A stretch of 64,000 nt of DNA from Cyanomargarita calcarea GSE-NOS-MK-12-04C (GTDB taxonomy: Bacteria; Cyanobacteriota; Cyanobacteriia; Cyanobacteriales; Nostocaceae). The translations under genes and the position numbers were made by a program. Under the pieces are notes generated by a model. The model saw only the letters and a program-made list of their open reading frames with translations, searched no databases and was not told where the DNA came from. Positions within the stretch are counted from its first letter, which is position 1. The number at the start of each line of letters is the position of its first letter. The stretch lies in contig JAHHGZ010000030.1 of NCBI GenBank assembly GCA_019359595.1, positions 1 through 64,000 of the forward strand. Reading direction: 5' to 3'. Positions 17,275 to 26,247 of this stretch are shown in pieces.

Positions 17275-19266
17275 ATGATATTTCTTGAACTTGTATTACA
17301 AAATTTTGGTCCTTATTCAGGGAAACAAGTCATAAATCTCAACCCCAAATCTGAGGATAACTACCGTCCAATTATCCTCTTAGGTGGGATGAATGGTGGC
17401 GGAAAAACGACGTTAATGGATGCCATTCGTCTTGCTTTGTATGGACATCGCGCCCAATGTTCTAACCGTGGTAATTTAAGTTATAACGATTTTTTAACCC
17501 AATGCGTTAACAATCAGACCCCCGCATATCAAAAAACCCAGGTAGAATTAGTTTTTGAACATATAGAAAATGACCAACCATTACACTATCGCATAGTTCG
17601 CACTTGGGACAGAAATCCTAAAGACGGTAAAGATAGCTTGGGTATTTTTAATCTCAAAGATGATACATGGTCGATAGAAAGTTTAGTTAATACCTGGGAT
17701 GATTATATAGAAAATCTTTTGCCGTTAGGAATTTCTAACTTGTTTCTCTTCGATGGAGAACAAGTTAAGGAACTAGCGGAACAGGAAGCACCTCCATCTA
17801 TTGTCGTTGATGCAATTCGCGGACTTTTAGGTTTAGAGTTGGCGGAAAGGTTAGCAATTGATATCGAAATTTTAGTCAACCGCAAGCGGAAAGAATTTGC
17901 TGATACAAAAGATTTGGCAAATTTAGAAGAAATTGAACAAAAACTGAAACAATTAGAAACAGAATATAATGTAGAAGCAGAAAATTTTACATCTTTAGAA
18001 GAAGAATTGAAATTAGCAGAAAAAGAGCAGCAAGAAGCTTTTGATAAATTCGTTTCTGAAGGTGGTAAAATCGCGGCAGAGCGGAGTCATCTAGAACTAC
18101 AGAAAAAACAAAAGGTGACGGAAGCAGAACAAGCACGTCAAGGAATGTGTGAATTAGCATCTGATGTTTTACCCTTGGCATTAATTGAACCTTTACTTAG
18201 TCAATTACAAATTCAAGGTGAAAAAGAATTTCGCATTCAACAAGCACAAATAGCACGGGATATTTTGTTTGAACGAGATAAACGTCTATTAAATTGGATT
18301 AATGGGGTAGGAATTTCAGAAGCACAAGTTGAAAAAATTAAAATATTTTTAGAACAAGATGAAGAAACTTTACGCGCAAATTTTATCCAAGCAGAGGAAT
18401 CTTGGTTATTAGCTGACCCTGAAACTTTAAGTCAATTGGGTAATGTTTTCTACTATTTGCAAAATTCTAAAAACTTAGCTAAACAGCAAATAGATATTTT
18501 TAAAAATAAAGAAGAAGAAATTATTACCCTGGAAAGACAAGTACAAACCGCAGCAGAACCAGAAGCTTATAAAAAGCTGGTAAATAAACTAACAACAGCA
18601 CAAAATAAAGTTGTTGAAGTCAAAGCTAATTGCGAAATTGTGAAAAGTAGCATTGATGAATTAGATAATGAAATTAAATTAACAAAGAGAGAATTACAAG
18701 AATTTACTACACAAACAATTGACCAAAAAAGTACACAACATATTATTGCGGTATCTGCAAAAGTTCAAGAAACACTCAAGCTATTCCGAGAAAAATTGAC
18801 TCTCAGAAAACTCAACAAATTAGAGAATGAAGTCACCGAATGCTTCCGCTACCTCTTACACAAATCCGATCTAGTCCATCGCATTGCCATTGACACCAAC
18901 ACTTTCAAACTTTCCCTATATGATTTACAATCTGTAACCGTTCCCAAACATCGTCTCTCTGCGGGTGAAAAACAATTACTAGCGATCGCCTTCCTTTGGG
19001 GATTAGCCCGTGTCTCCGGACGAAAGTTACCAGTGGCAATTGATACACCTCTCGGTAGGTTAGATTCTTCCCACCGGAGTAACTTAGTTGAACGTTACTT
19101 TCCCTCAGCCAGCCATCAAGTAATTTTGCTTTCCACGGATACAGAAATAGGTAAAAAAGAAGTCGAGACATTGAGAGAATCAGAAGCGATCGCTCGTGAG
19201 TATGTCCTCAAGTACGACTCATCCACCCGTCAAACAACTGTACAATCAGGATATTTTTGGGAATGA
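17275..19266 (+). CDS. dndD: DNA phosphorothioation ATPase DndD
   Basis: The 663-aa SMC-like ATPase has Walker A GGMNGGGKTT (37-46), a central coiled coil, the signature LSAGEKQ (about 561) and Walker B VAIDTPLGRLD (Asp about 590). The DndD hallmark FLFDGEQVKELAEQ is near residue 160. DndD pairs with DndC and is thought to provide ATPase or DNA-nicking activity for sulfur insertion. Unlike the first DndD-like gene, the middle of this coil has no obvious CxxC hook. It lies 108 bp after dndC, across a heptamer-repeat spacer. An in-frame ATG at 17275 follows ATG at 17270; the latter runs into a stop. Confidence 0.9.
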   Translation: MIFLELVLQNFGPYSGKQVINLNPKSEDNYRPIILLGGMNGGGKTTLMDAIRLALYGHRAQCSNRGNLSYNDFLTQCVNNQTPAYQKTQVELVFEHIENDQPLHYRIVRTWDRNPKDGKDSLGIFNLKDDTWSIESLVNTWDDYIENLLPLGISNLFLFDGEQVKELAEQEAPPSIVVDAIRGLLGLELAERLAIDIEILVNRKRKEFADTKDLANLEEIEQKLKQLETEYNVEAENFTSLEEELKLAEKEQQEAFDKFVSEGGKIAAERSHLELQKKQKVTEAEQARQGMCELASDVLPLALIEPLLSQLQIQGEKEFRIQQAQIARDILFERDKRLLNWINGVGISEAQVEKIKIFLEQDEETLRANFIQAEESWLLADPETLSQLGNVFYYLQNSKNLAKQQIDIFKNKEEEIITLERQVQTAAEPEAYKKLVNKLTTAQNKVVEVKANCEIVKSSIDELDNEIKLTKRELQEFTTQTIDQKSTQHIIAVSAKVQETLKLFREKLTLRKLNKLENEVTECFRYLLHKSDLVHRIAIDTNTFKLSLYDLQSVTVPKHRLSAGEKQLLAIAFLWGLARVSGRKLPVAIDTPLGRLDSSHRSNLVERYFPSASHQVILLSTDTEIGKKEVETLRESEAIAREYVLKYDSSTRQTTVQSGYFWE

Positions 19267-19316
19267 GTTAGGAGTTAGGCTGTGTTTTGGTGTAAGGTGT
19301 GAAATCGTTTTACCTT

Positions 19317-19459
19317 CCTTCGCGTCCTTCGTTACTACCCTCCGGGAGCGCTTCGCTTACGCGGTTCAAAAAAAAGATATATTTAACCGCGTTCGCCCTT
19401 GGCGTTGCCGTTCGCGTAGCGTGCCCTTTGGGCAAGGCTAGGTACGAAGGACGCGAAGG
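19317..19459. repeat. 143-bp GC-rich inverted-repeat element
   Basis: A perfect 16-bp terminal inverted repeat (CCTTCGCGTCCTTCGT at 19317-19332, its complement at 19444-19459) encloses GC-rich sequence that contrasts with the AT-rich dnd genes on both sides. It sits in the 275-bp gap between dndD and dndE and could form a strong hairpin affecting dndE expression. Confidence 0.75.
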
Positions 19460-19541
19460 TAAGAGTTAAGATTAAGTATTTTGCACTCTTGATTGAGTCA
19501 CCAAAACAGAGGGGTAGAGTTAGGAATTAGGAATTAGAAGT

Positions 19542-19928
19542 ATGGAAACACCAATCGAACGTATCCGCTTATCCCAAACAGCGAAAGAACAACTAACAAA
19601 ACTTAAAAGAATTACAAAAATAGACCAATGGAATATATTATGCCGTTGGGCATTTTGTCGTTCCCTAGCAGAATCAACTATACCTTCACCTGTACCAATA
19701 CCACAAGATAGCAACGTCGAAATGACTTGGCGTGTTTTTGGTGGGGAAATGTCGGATATTTTTTTACTAGCACTGAAACAACGTTGCTACAACGATAATT
19801 TAGGTACTGAGAAAGAAACCCTTGTCACACAATTCCGCTTGCATTTACATCGTGGTATTGGATACTTAGCAGGCGATCCAAATATTAAAAAGATTGAAGA
19901 TTTAGTTGAATTGGCGACAAAAAATTGA
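19542..19928 (+). CDS. dndE: DNA phosphorothioation protein DndE
   Basis: The 128-aa protein begins METPIERIRLSQTAKEQL and continues LKRITKIDQWNILCRWAFCRSL, which matches the conserved core of DndE. The C-terminal half (FRLHLHRGIGYLAGD) is also characteristic. DndE is a small tetrameric protein that binds nicked DNA and is required for phosphorothioate modification together with DndC and DndD. It is separated from dndD by a palindromic element, so its expression may be partly uncoupled. Confidence 0.88.
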   Translation: METPIERIRLSQTAKEQLTKLKRITKIDQWNILCRWAFCRSLAESTIPSPVPIPQDSNVEMTWRVFGGEMSDIFLLALKQRCYNDNLGTEKETLVTQFRLHLHRGIGYLAGDPNIKKIEDLVELATKN

Positions 19929-19998
19929 AAGGATATTATCAGAAGCTGTAGCCTCCCCGTAGCTATTCCCATGCACAACATGGGAAAAAAATACTTCT

Positions 19999-21459
19999 AT
20001 GTCTGATAACTTTCTGGAAATTGAACGTCATAAAGCAGCGATCGCTCGCACCAATTTATCTCGCCCAGTCCGATTGGCAATTGAATGGGAAATTATAGCT
20101 CATACTACCGCATTTTTTGACTACGGATGTGGTTATGGTGGTGATATTGAGCGGGTGGCAAAGTTTGCTCGCAGTAGCGCCGGTTGGGACCCCTATTACC
20201 ATCCAGACAACAACCGTATTACTGCTGATGTGGTCAATTTGGGCTATGTTCTGAATGTCATTGAAGAACCAATCGAACGTCGTGAAGCATTGCACAAAGC
20301 TTGGGAACTCGCTGGCAAGGTTTTAATTGTTGCAGCGCAAGTTGTAATTAATGCTCCCAACTCAGAACAAATTGCTTACGGTGATGGTATTGTCACTCGT
20401 CGCAATACCTTTCAGAAATATTACGAACAAGAAGAACTCAAAAAATACATCGATAACACGTTGGATGTCGATGCTGTACCTGTAGCTTTAGGTATCTATT
20501 TTGTCTTTCGAGATGATGCTGAAAAAGAAAGTTTCAAGGCAATACGCTTCTTTTCTTTCAATTCAACACCTAAAGTATGCATCTCTACAAAAACCTTTGA
20601 AGACTGCAAAGAAAAATTGCAGCCACTGATGGAATTTTATACTAAACGCGGTAGACTTCCGGTAAAAGGCGAGTTAGAAAATGGGTTAGAATTATTACAA
20701 GAATTTGGTAACTTTCGCCGAGCTTTTTCTGTAGTTTTGCAAGCAACCGACGAAGCCGAATGGGATGCGATCGCCTACCGTCGTTCTTTAGATATCCAAG
20801 TTTATATCGCTCTGACTCAGTTTGAAAACCACCCCAGTTTCTCCAAGCTTGCACCGGAAATCCGTCTGGATATCAAAGCTTTTTTTGGTAGCTATGAAGA
20901 AGCTTGCGAAGTTGCAGACGCAAAGTTATTTAGCTTGGGACAGCCCGGTGTGGTCCAAAAAGCTTGCGAAAAAAGTAAAATAGGCAAACACACCCCTAGC
21001 GCTTTATACGTCCATGCATCTGCATTACAAGAACTCGATCCGCTACTGCGAATGTATGAAGGTTGCGGCAGTAGAGCGATTGGACGGATGGATGGTGCTA
21101 CTTTGATAAAATTTCATCTAGATAAGCCGCAGATATCTTACCTCTTCTACCCGGAATTTGATACAGAAGCGCATCCGGTGTTAAAGGAATCTATTAGTAT
21201 TGACTTTACAACCAGGAAAGTCACTTATCGCGACTATCAAAAAAGAGAGAATCCACCAATCCTGCACCGCAAGGAAACTTTTGTGACTCCAAAGTATCCT
21301 CTGTACGAAAAATTTGCCAAACTTACGCAGAAAGAAGAAAAATTAGAACTGCTGGAACAAAAGAATGTAATTGGCACTCGTGATGGTTGGAATAAGTGCC
21401 TTGCCGAGCATCAGGTAGTAATCAGAGGGCATAAAATTTATAATCTGAATAAAAGTTAA
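19999..21459 (+). CDS. DNA phosphorothioation-associated putative methyltransferase
   Basis: This 486-aa protein has an N-terminal SAM-binding motif I variant (DYGCGYGGD, from Asp41) and an acidic motif further on. The rest is an extended helical domain with no clear target-recognition motif. It resembles the methyltransferase-like family annotated as Dnd-associated (dnd_rel_methyl), frequent beside cyanobacterial dnd genes. It starts 70 bp after dndE, on the same strand, after an imperfect CCCATG/CATGGG hairpin. Its substrate is unknown. In this island it could stand in for the missing DISARM DNA methyltransferase, but no DPPY/NPPY-type catalytic motif is obvious, so DNA methylation is unproven. 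Confidence 0.75.
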   Translation: MSDNFLEIERHKAAIARTNLSRPVRLAIEWEIIAHTTAFFDYGCGYGGDIERVAKFARSSAGWDPYYHPDNNRITADVVNLGYVLNVIEEPIERREALHKAWELAGKVLIVAAQVVINAPNSEQIAYGDGIVTRRNTFQKYYEQEELKKYIDNTLDVDAVPVALGIYFVFRDDAEKESFKAIRFFSFNSTPKVCISTKTFEDCKEKLQPLMEFYTKRGRLPVKGELENGLELLQEFGNFRRAFSVVLQATDEAEWDAIAYRRSLDIQVYIALTQFENHPSFSKLAPEIRLDIKAFFGSYEEACEVADAKLFSLGQPGVVQKACEKSKIGKHTPSALYVHASALQELDPLLRMYEGCGSRAIGRMDGATLIKFHLDKPQISYLFYPEFDTEAHPVLKESISIDFTTRKVTYRDYQKRENPPILHRKETFVTPKYPLYEKFAKLTQKEEKLELLEQKNVIGTRDGWNKCLAEHQVVIRGHKIYNLNKS

Positions 21460-21481
21460 GAAAACTGCGTTCTAACTGTAA

Positions 21482-22051
21482 TCAAGCAAATACCACATCC
21501 TCATAAAGTGCGTTCATTTCCGCTTCAAAATTAATACTTTGCAGTTGAAAAATTTTTTCTTGCGAAGTATAAGACTGTAATAACCAAAGTCCTTCACTAT
21601 TACGGCGAAAACACTCGACTCGCTGACGTTTTACATTAATTAAAACGTATTCTTGAAGAGTTTCTAATATTTGATAATCAGCAAATTTATCACCTCTATC
21701 AAATGCTTCTGTAGAATCAGATAAAACTTCTACAATTAAGGAAGGGAATTTTTTCTCCGTAGGATTTTCCTTATCTCGTTCATCACAAGTAACCATAACA
21801 TCGGGGTAATAATATCGATTTAGTTTTTCAATACGTGCTTTCATATCCGAGATGAAAACCCGACAACCAGAACCCCGTACATGATTGCGAAGTAGTGTAA
21901 ATAAGTTTCCGGAAACAGTAACGTGAGAATCGTTAGCACCAGCCATTGCATAAGCATAACCGTCGATGTATTCGTGTTTGACATCGCTTTTTAGCTCCAG
22001 TTGGAGGTATTTTTCTGGGGTGATGTAGTCTTTTTGTGGGGATGCGACCAT
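21482..22051 (-). CDS. Uma2 family endonuclease (DUF820)
   Basis: This 189-aa protein has a PD-(D/E)xK-like fold seen in the very abundant cyanobacterial Uma2 family. Motifs are YYPDVMVTCDERD, then FPSLIVEVLSDSTEAFDRGDKF and a final EYVLI segment. The start at ATG 22051 opens MVASPQKDYITPEKYLQLE, typical of the family. The gene is convergent with the putative methyltransferase, 22 bp away. Biological role of Uma2 proteins is unknown. Dozens of copies per genome are common in filamentous cyanobacteria, so this need not be part of the defence island. Confidence 0.85.
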   Translation of the reverse strand: MVASPQKDYITPEKYLQLELKSDVKHEYIDGYAYAMAGANDSHVTVSGNLFTLLRNHVRGSGCRVFISDMKARIEKLNRYYYPDVMVTCDERDKENPTEKKFPSLIVEVLSDSTEAFDRGDKFADYQILETLQEYVLINVKRQRVECFRRNSEGLWLLQSYTSQEKIFQLQSINFEAEMNALYEDVVFA

Positions 22052-22276
22052 TATTTTAAGTTTGGAGACAGTATTTTTATTTTAGCCATAAGAGTTGTAA
22101 GATTGTAAATAAAGATGTGACTAATGGATAACCTGCAAGGAGAGAGGCTTTGATTCCCCCTTTCCTAGTAGGGAAGGGGGGTAGGGGGGTTAGGTCTTTT
22201 GGTGGTTTATTCACTTAGACCTTACTTATATAATCAAGGTTTTCTGTAGCGTACAAAAAAGTTATGGGAACACACT

Positions 22277-22523
22277 TTATAATAAATAGTCATCAACAAT
22301 TTTATTAAAATTGACACTAGTCAAATCAATATGTCCACCTAAAATGCCTTCGGTTTTGAACACTGTATCCTCGTTCCAATACGAAGGTATCCAAAAATTA
22401 CTTTTAACCTCTAATTCTTTTAATTCCCAAGTGTTCGTCTGCTATCTTGCGTATCTGATAACTCTTACCAGTACCCGGACTACCAAAAATAATTTTTTGG
22501 ATTGGTTTAGCTTGATTTACCAT
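22277..22523 (-). pseudogene. McrB-like AAA ATPase remnant, frameshifted
   Basis: From ATG 22523 the minus strand reads MVNQAKPIQKIIFGSPGTGK and then SYQIRKIADEHLGIK, a Walker A stretch of the McrB-type restriction NTPase. The frame breaks after about 35 codons. A second frame then gives LKELEVKSNFWIPSYWNEDTV onward to a stop at 22277. The middle and end of an intact McrB are missing, so this is a decayed restriction gene next to the active-looking island. Confidence 0.6.
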
Positions 22524-22739
22524 AATAATTCCAAATATTTTTCTGTGTTAATAAATTAACAGTATTAAATATGACTGTTTATTATAGACAATAATATTCT
22601 CGTACCTAGTCCAAAAACCTTCCACAAGGCACAATAGTATTAACTCTGCCATTATGGAATAATTTATCAGGGTCTGCAACTTTAGAAACATGACCAGAGA
22701 AATGGAATACCAGAGTTGCTAGTGGTGAACCAGAAAACA
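22524..22739. other. Non-coding spacer
   Basis: AT-rich sequence without a convincing ORF. It is probably part of the decayed region around the McrB-like remnant. Confidence 0.4.
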
Positions 22740-22873
22740 GCCCAGAAATAAATTATCCCTTCGGGACGGTGCGCGAACGGGCTGAAAGCTAAAACCCATT
22801 TTAATGGGTTAAAAAGCTTATTCAGTAAGATGACCGCTTACTTAAGCTATTAGCCCGAAATTTATTTCTGGGC
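22740..22873. repeat. 134-bp MITE-like inverted-repeat element
   Basis: A perfect 15-bp terminal inverted repeat (GCCCAGAAATAAATT at 22740-22754 and its complement at 22859-22873). Inside lies a smaller hairpin (AACCCATTTTAATGGGTT). No transposase is encoded. A clear target-site duplication was not found. Confidence 0.75.
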
Positions 22874-23030
22874 GGGATTCAGGGCTTGACCGAACCCCTG
22901 TGTTGCTATTAGTACTTTGCTACTAACACAAAAGCTAAGTAATTAGTCTTAAAGCCGGAAAGAATATTATTACTAGTGCAGGCTGGCATAAGTGACTAAG
23001 CAGTTGTAAATAAGACATATCGCGAGGGTC

Positions 23031-23241
23031 AGATCCCCGACTTTTTGATACTGCTGGCAAATTGGGGGTCAGACCCCTCCTAAACCCTAAATCCCGCCGT
23101 CACCATAGAATGGTGGGCTTTGTATAAATAGCCCCAGGCTTCTAGCCTGCGGGCGTTATCGGGTATGCGAGAGGACTGTTTATATCAACATTGAGGGGTC
23201 TGATCCCTGATTCGCCAGCAGTATCAAAAAGTCGGGGATCT
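23031..23241. repeat. 211-bp element with 49-bp inverted repeats
   Basis: Left arm 23031-23079 and right arm 23193-23241 are inverted copies matching at 45 of 49 positions by eye. The 113-bp centre is GC-rich and encodes nothing. It is either a MITE or a structured palindromic repeat. It lies in the long non-coding gap upstream of the AmpG-like gene. Confidence 0.75.
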
Positions 23242-23625
23242 TGCGGCCCCATACAGTGCTTCCGCTGAAAATGAACTGTCAACTTTACGACTAGTTAGTT
23301 ATTTTGCTGCAATACACTACTGTAAAAAAAAATTTCCGAACAGCGATCGCCTATTACTCAACAGATAACCGTATCCACATTGTCTCTAATTTGTCAATAC
23401 TTAAGCTATTGGAAACTTCCCAAACCAAGAAACGTCATAGAGACGCAATCAATTAGATTTCACAGCAGTAGTCGGGAAAAAGGGTGGAATTTCTGAGGGG
23501 GCTTTTTCCGTTTTAAATCTTTCCCGTAAAAAGTATATTTTGCATATTGCCATCTTGGCGTGAAATTACACAGTGGATATGGCAATATAAATGACATTTA
23601 TTGTAGGAAGAGAATTATTGAAACA
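23242..23625. other. Upstream region of the AmpG-like gene
   Basis: No gene is seen. One HIP1 site (GCGATCGC) occurs near 23343. The promoter of the transporter presumably lies here but is not recognisable. Confidence 0.4.
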
Positions 23626-24903
23626 ATGGATACAAAACGTTCCTTGCTAGAAATTTACGGCACCCGCAAGATGGCGGCTATGCTATTACTGGGCTTTTCA
23701 TCAGGTTTGCCACTATACCTCAGCAGTAAAGTACCACTCCAAGCTTGGCTAACAAGAGAAGGCATTGGCTTGACTGCGATCGGTGCTTTTGGTTTGGTCG
23801 GATTACCCTATTCTCTAAAATTTCTTTGGTCACCTTTACTAGATAGATTTGTCCCACCATTCTTAGGCCGGCGACGGGGTTGGCTGCTCATCACCCAATT
23901 AGCGCTGCTAATATGTATAGCTGCGATGTCCTTCCAAAATCCTTCTCAAGGATTGCAACCATTAGTAATTGCTGCAGTCGCAGTAGCTTTTTTTAGCGCT
24001 ACTCAAGATATTGCAGTCGATGCCTACCGCACCGATGTATTAGAAGAGCAAGAAAGAGGACCAGGAGTGTCTCTTTTCCTACTGGGGTATCGCATCGCCC
24101 TTTTGATCGCTAGTTCCTTAACTTTATTTTTAGCAGGGATAATGCCCTGGCAAAAAGTTTACTTGTTGATGTCCTTGTTGATGTTATTGGGCGTAATCAG
24201 TTCAATTTTCGCACCAGAACCTATATTACGCGATCCCCCGCCTCAGACCTTACGTGCAGCCTTTACATTACCATTCATTGAATTTTTTCAGCGAAATGGT
24301 TCTGGACGCGGAATATCAATTCTCCTGTTTATCGTCGTTTACAAATTGGGTGACTCCTTACTCAAAAACGTCGCCACCCCATTTTTACTAGCAAAAGGCT
24401 TAAATTTCACCGAAATTGACTTAGCATTTCCCACCGGTTTAGGGATTTTCGCCGTCATCGTCGGCACCTTAGTAGGGGGAGCAATTATGACTAAAATAGG
24501 GGTCAATCGTGCCCTCTGGATTTTCGCTATACTGCAAGCAGTCGGCAACCTAGCCTATTTTACCCTAGCAGTAGTAGGTAAAAATTACCTTCTAATGGTT
24601 GCTGCGGTTAATATAGAAAACTTCTGTGGTGGTTTAGAATCAGCCGCCTTCGTGGCATTCATGATGAGTCTTTGCAACCAAGGATTTTCTGCAACTCAAT
24701 ATGCATTATTTGCCAGTTTGCAAGCTTTTAGTCGGGATATTATAACAGCCCCTGCGGGTGCATGGGCAGAATCAACTGGCTGGCCCTTATTCTTCCTAAT
24801 AACGGCGATCGCGGCCTTACCAGGAGTACTTTTACTACCAGTATTTGCCCCTTGGAATCCAAAACCGATAGCAATACCCAGACCAGGACTCAAAGACGAA
24901 TAA
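23626..24903 (+). CDS. AmpG-like MFS permease
   Basis: This 425-aa major facilitator protein of the AmpG type has about 12 hydrophobic segments. The N-terminal stretch KMAAMLLLGFSSGLPLYLSS and the following LLDRFVPPFLGRRRGW loop are typical of AmpG muropeptide permeases, as is SATQDIAVDAYRTDVL. The start ATG 23626 (MDTKRSLLEIYG) is preferred over GTG 23560. AmpG imports anhydro-muropeptides for cell-wall recycling; in cyanobacteria the substrate is unproven. The next gene follows after nine bases, which suggests co-transcription with the two small membrane-protein genes. Confidence 0.85.
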   Translation: MDTKRSLLEIYGTRKMAAMLLLGFSSGLPLYLSSKVPLQAWLTREGIGLTAIGAFGLVGLPYSLKFLWSPLLDRFVPPFLGRRRGWLLITQLALLICIAAMSFQNPSQGLQPLVIAAVAVAFFSATQDIAVDAYRTDVLEEQERGPGVSLFLLGYRIALLIASSLTLFLAGIMPWQKVYLLMSLLMLLGVISSIFAPEPILRDPPPQTLRAAFTLPFIEFFQRNGSGRGISILLFIVVYKLGDSLLKNVATPFLLAKGLNFTEIDLAFPTGLGIFAVIVGTLVGGAIMTKIGVNRALWIFAILQAVGNLAYFTLAVVGKNYLLMVAAVNIENFCGGLESAAFVAFMMSLCNQGFSATQYALFASLQAFSRDIITAPAGAWAESTGWPLFFLITAIAALPGVLLLPVFAPWNPKPIAIPRPGLKDE

Positions 24904-24912
24904 CAAAGAATT

Positions 24913-25335
24913 ATGGGTCAAGAAATAGTCATTTATATAGCAACATTCATCCTTTTTCTGACGGGTTTATTATTGGGCTACATTCTCTCCCAGTTAGTTC
25001 TAGGATTCCTACAGATGAATCTCCTAACTTTCCTGGGAACACTCAGCCTAATTATAATTTTTGGTACGCTGTATTACGTTTTATTTTGGGAATTCAGAAA
25101 ACAGCAGTCTCGTACCTTCGCTGTAGATACAAGACGCTTGCAATCAGATGAATTAGTCGCTGATACAAACAAAAATCCCGATCCCAATCTCCAAACCAAA
25201 CTCGTTAAAATGCTAGCTGGCGACACAGCCCAAGCCGAGAGGTTAATCGAACAGTCAAGACAAGACCATCCCGCAAAGCCAGAGAATTGGTACTGGGAAA
25301 GAGCGATCGCCGACTTAGAACGCGATCGGAGATAA
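24913..25335 (+). CDS. Conserved membrane protein, two N-terminal TM segments
   Basis: The 140-aa protein starts with two hydrophobic helices (IATFILFLTGLLLGYILSQ and a second near residues 36-60). A cytoplasmic-type soluble tail ends in helices (RLIEQSRQDHPAKPENWYWE). The gene begins nine bases after the AmpG-like stop. No family function is known to me. It looks like a cyanobacterial conserved hypothetical protein. Confidence 0.7.
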   Translation: MGQEIVIYIATFILFLTGLLLGYILSQLVLGFLQMNLLTFLGTLSLIIIFGTLYYVLFWEFRKQQSRTFAVDTRRLQSDELVADTNKNPDPNLQTKLVKMLAGDTAQAERLIEQSRQDHPAKPENWYWERAIADLERDRR

Positions 25336-25366
25336 GGATGTTGCACGGGGCATAATCGACGCTAAA

Positions 25367-25621
25367 ATGATTCAGGAAAGCTTTACAAATCTTCGCTATT
25401 TCCTGCAAATGTCTATATTTCGTTCCTATATCGCCCCATTGCTGGCAGTCCTAATATTCTCCCTTGCCCTTGTTGCAGTCAGCGCCCGCATCTTTTTACC
25501 ATCAGACATGGCTGCACCGGCACCTGTTGAAGAAAAACCAGAGGTGGGCATCGTAATAGATGGGGGGAATTTCTCCCTATCTTCCTTGTATGCGCCTTAT
25601 TTTGCAAATGAGATATTTTGA
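25367..25621 (+). CDS. Small single-pass membrane protein
   Basis: The 84-aa product has one hydrophobic segment (IAPLLAVLIFSLALVAVSARI) followed by a Pro/Glu-rich outer part. An internal ATG at 25409 could be the true start. It lies between the membrane protein and an acetyltransferase gene whose TTG start overlaps its stop. Function unknown. Confidence 0.6.
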   Translation: MIQESFTNLRYFLQMSIFRSYIAPLLAVLIFSLALVAVSARIFLPSDMAAPAPVEEKPEVGIVIDGGNFSLSSLYAPYFANEIF

Positions 25622-26163
25622 ATTCTGAATCACTGCCGTCTGGATACTATATTCGCCGTGGTTCGACATCAGATCGGGGACTGCTGGTAAAGTTCATGCA
25701 GCGGACTTACCAGGATATATTTCCATACCAGGATTTCTCCCATCTGACGCAAACAGTTGAACAGTACTTCTCGAATGATACACCCTTGTGGTGGCTCCAC
25801 TTTGCTTCTTCTGAAGAAGGACAAGCAGAACAAGGAAGAAGCGTATCTTCATCTCCCCCCATCTCCCAATCCCCCCTCCCCACCTCCTCAATAGTCGGCT
25901 GCCTATGGGTGGGAAATGCTGTAGACCAAATAACAGGCGATCGCCACGCGCACGTTTTTTTACTGTACGTTATTCCAGAACATCGGCGGCGCGGACTGGG
26001 TAAAGCTTTGATGCGATATGTGGAAAATTGGGCGAGACAAAGAGGCGATCGCCAAATTGGACTGCAAGTCTTTAAGTCCAACACAACCGCATTAAATCTT
26101 TACAATCAGCTTGGTTATCAAACACAGTCACTGTGGATGATAAAATCTTTATTTGACAGTTAG
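25618..26163 (+). CDS. GNAT family N-acetyltransferase
   Basis: The 181-aa protein carries the GNAT acetyl-CoA-binding motif HRRRGLGKALMRYVENWA and a C-terminal YNQLGYQ segment. A low-complexity Ser/Pro-rich insertion (SPPISQSPLPTSS) sits in the middle and probably results from a short DNA repeat. The likely TTG start at 25618 overlaps the previous stop (TTGA), indicating coupling. The substrate could be an amino group of a protein N-terminus or small molecule; the sequence does not tell. Confidence 0.8.
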   Translation: MNSESLPSGYYIRRGSTSDRGLLVKFMQRTYQDIFPYQDFSHLTQTVEQYFSNDTPLWWLHFASSEEGQAEQGRSVSSSPPISQSPLPTSSIVGCLWVGNAVDQITGDRHAHVFLLYVIPEHRRRGLGKALMRYVENWARQRGDRQIGLQVFKSNTTALNLYNQLGYQTQSLWMIKSLFDS

Positions 26164-26247
26164 CGAAATACATCAAATAACTTTCTTAATCCCCAATCCA
26201 AAATGGTGTGTGTGGTAAGTGGCTGTTGGTAATGGTACTTTTGAAAT

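Noticed and set aside
22311-22559. Plus-strand 82-aa ORF
   Set aside because: It is antisense to the McrB-like remnant, which explains the sequence better.
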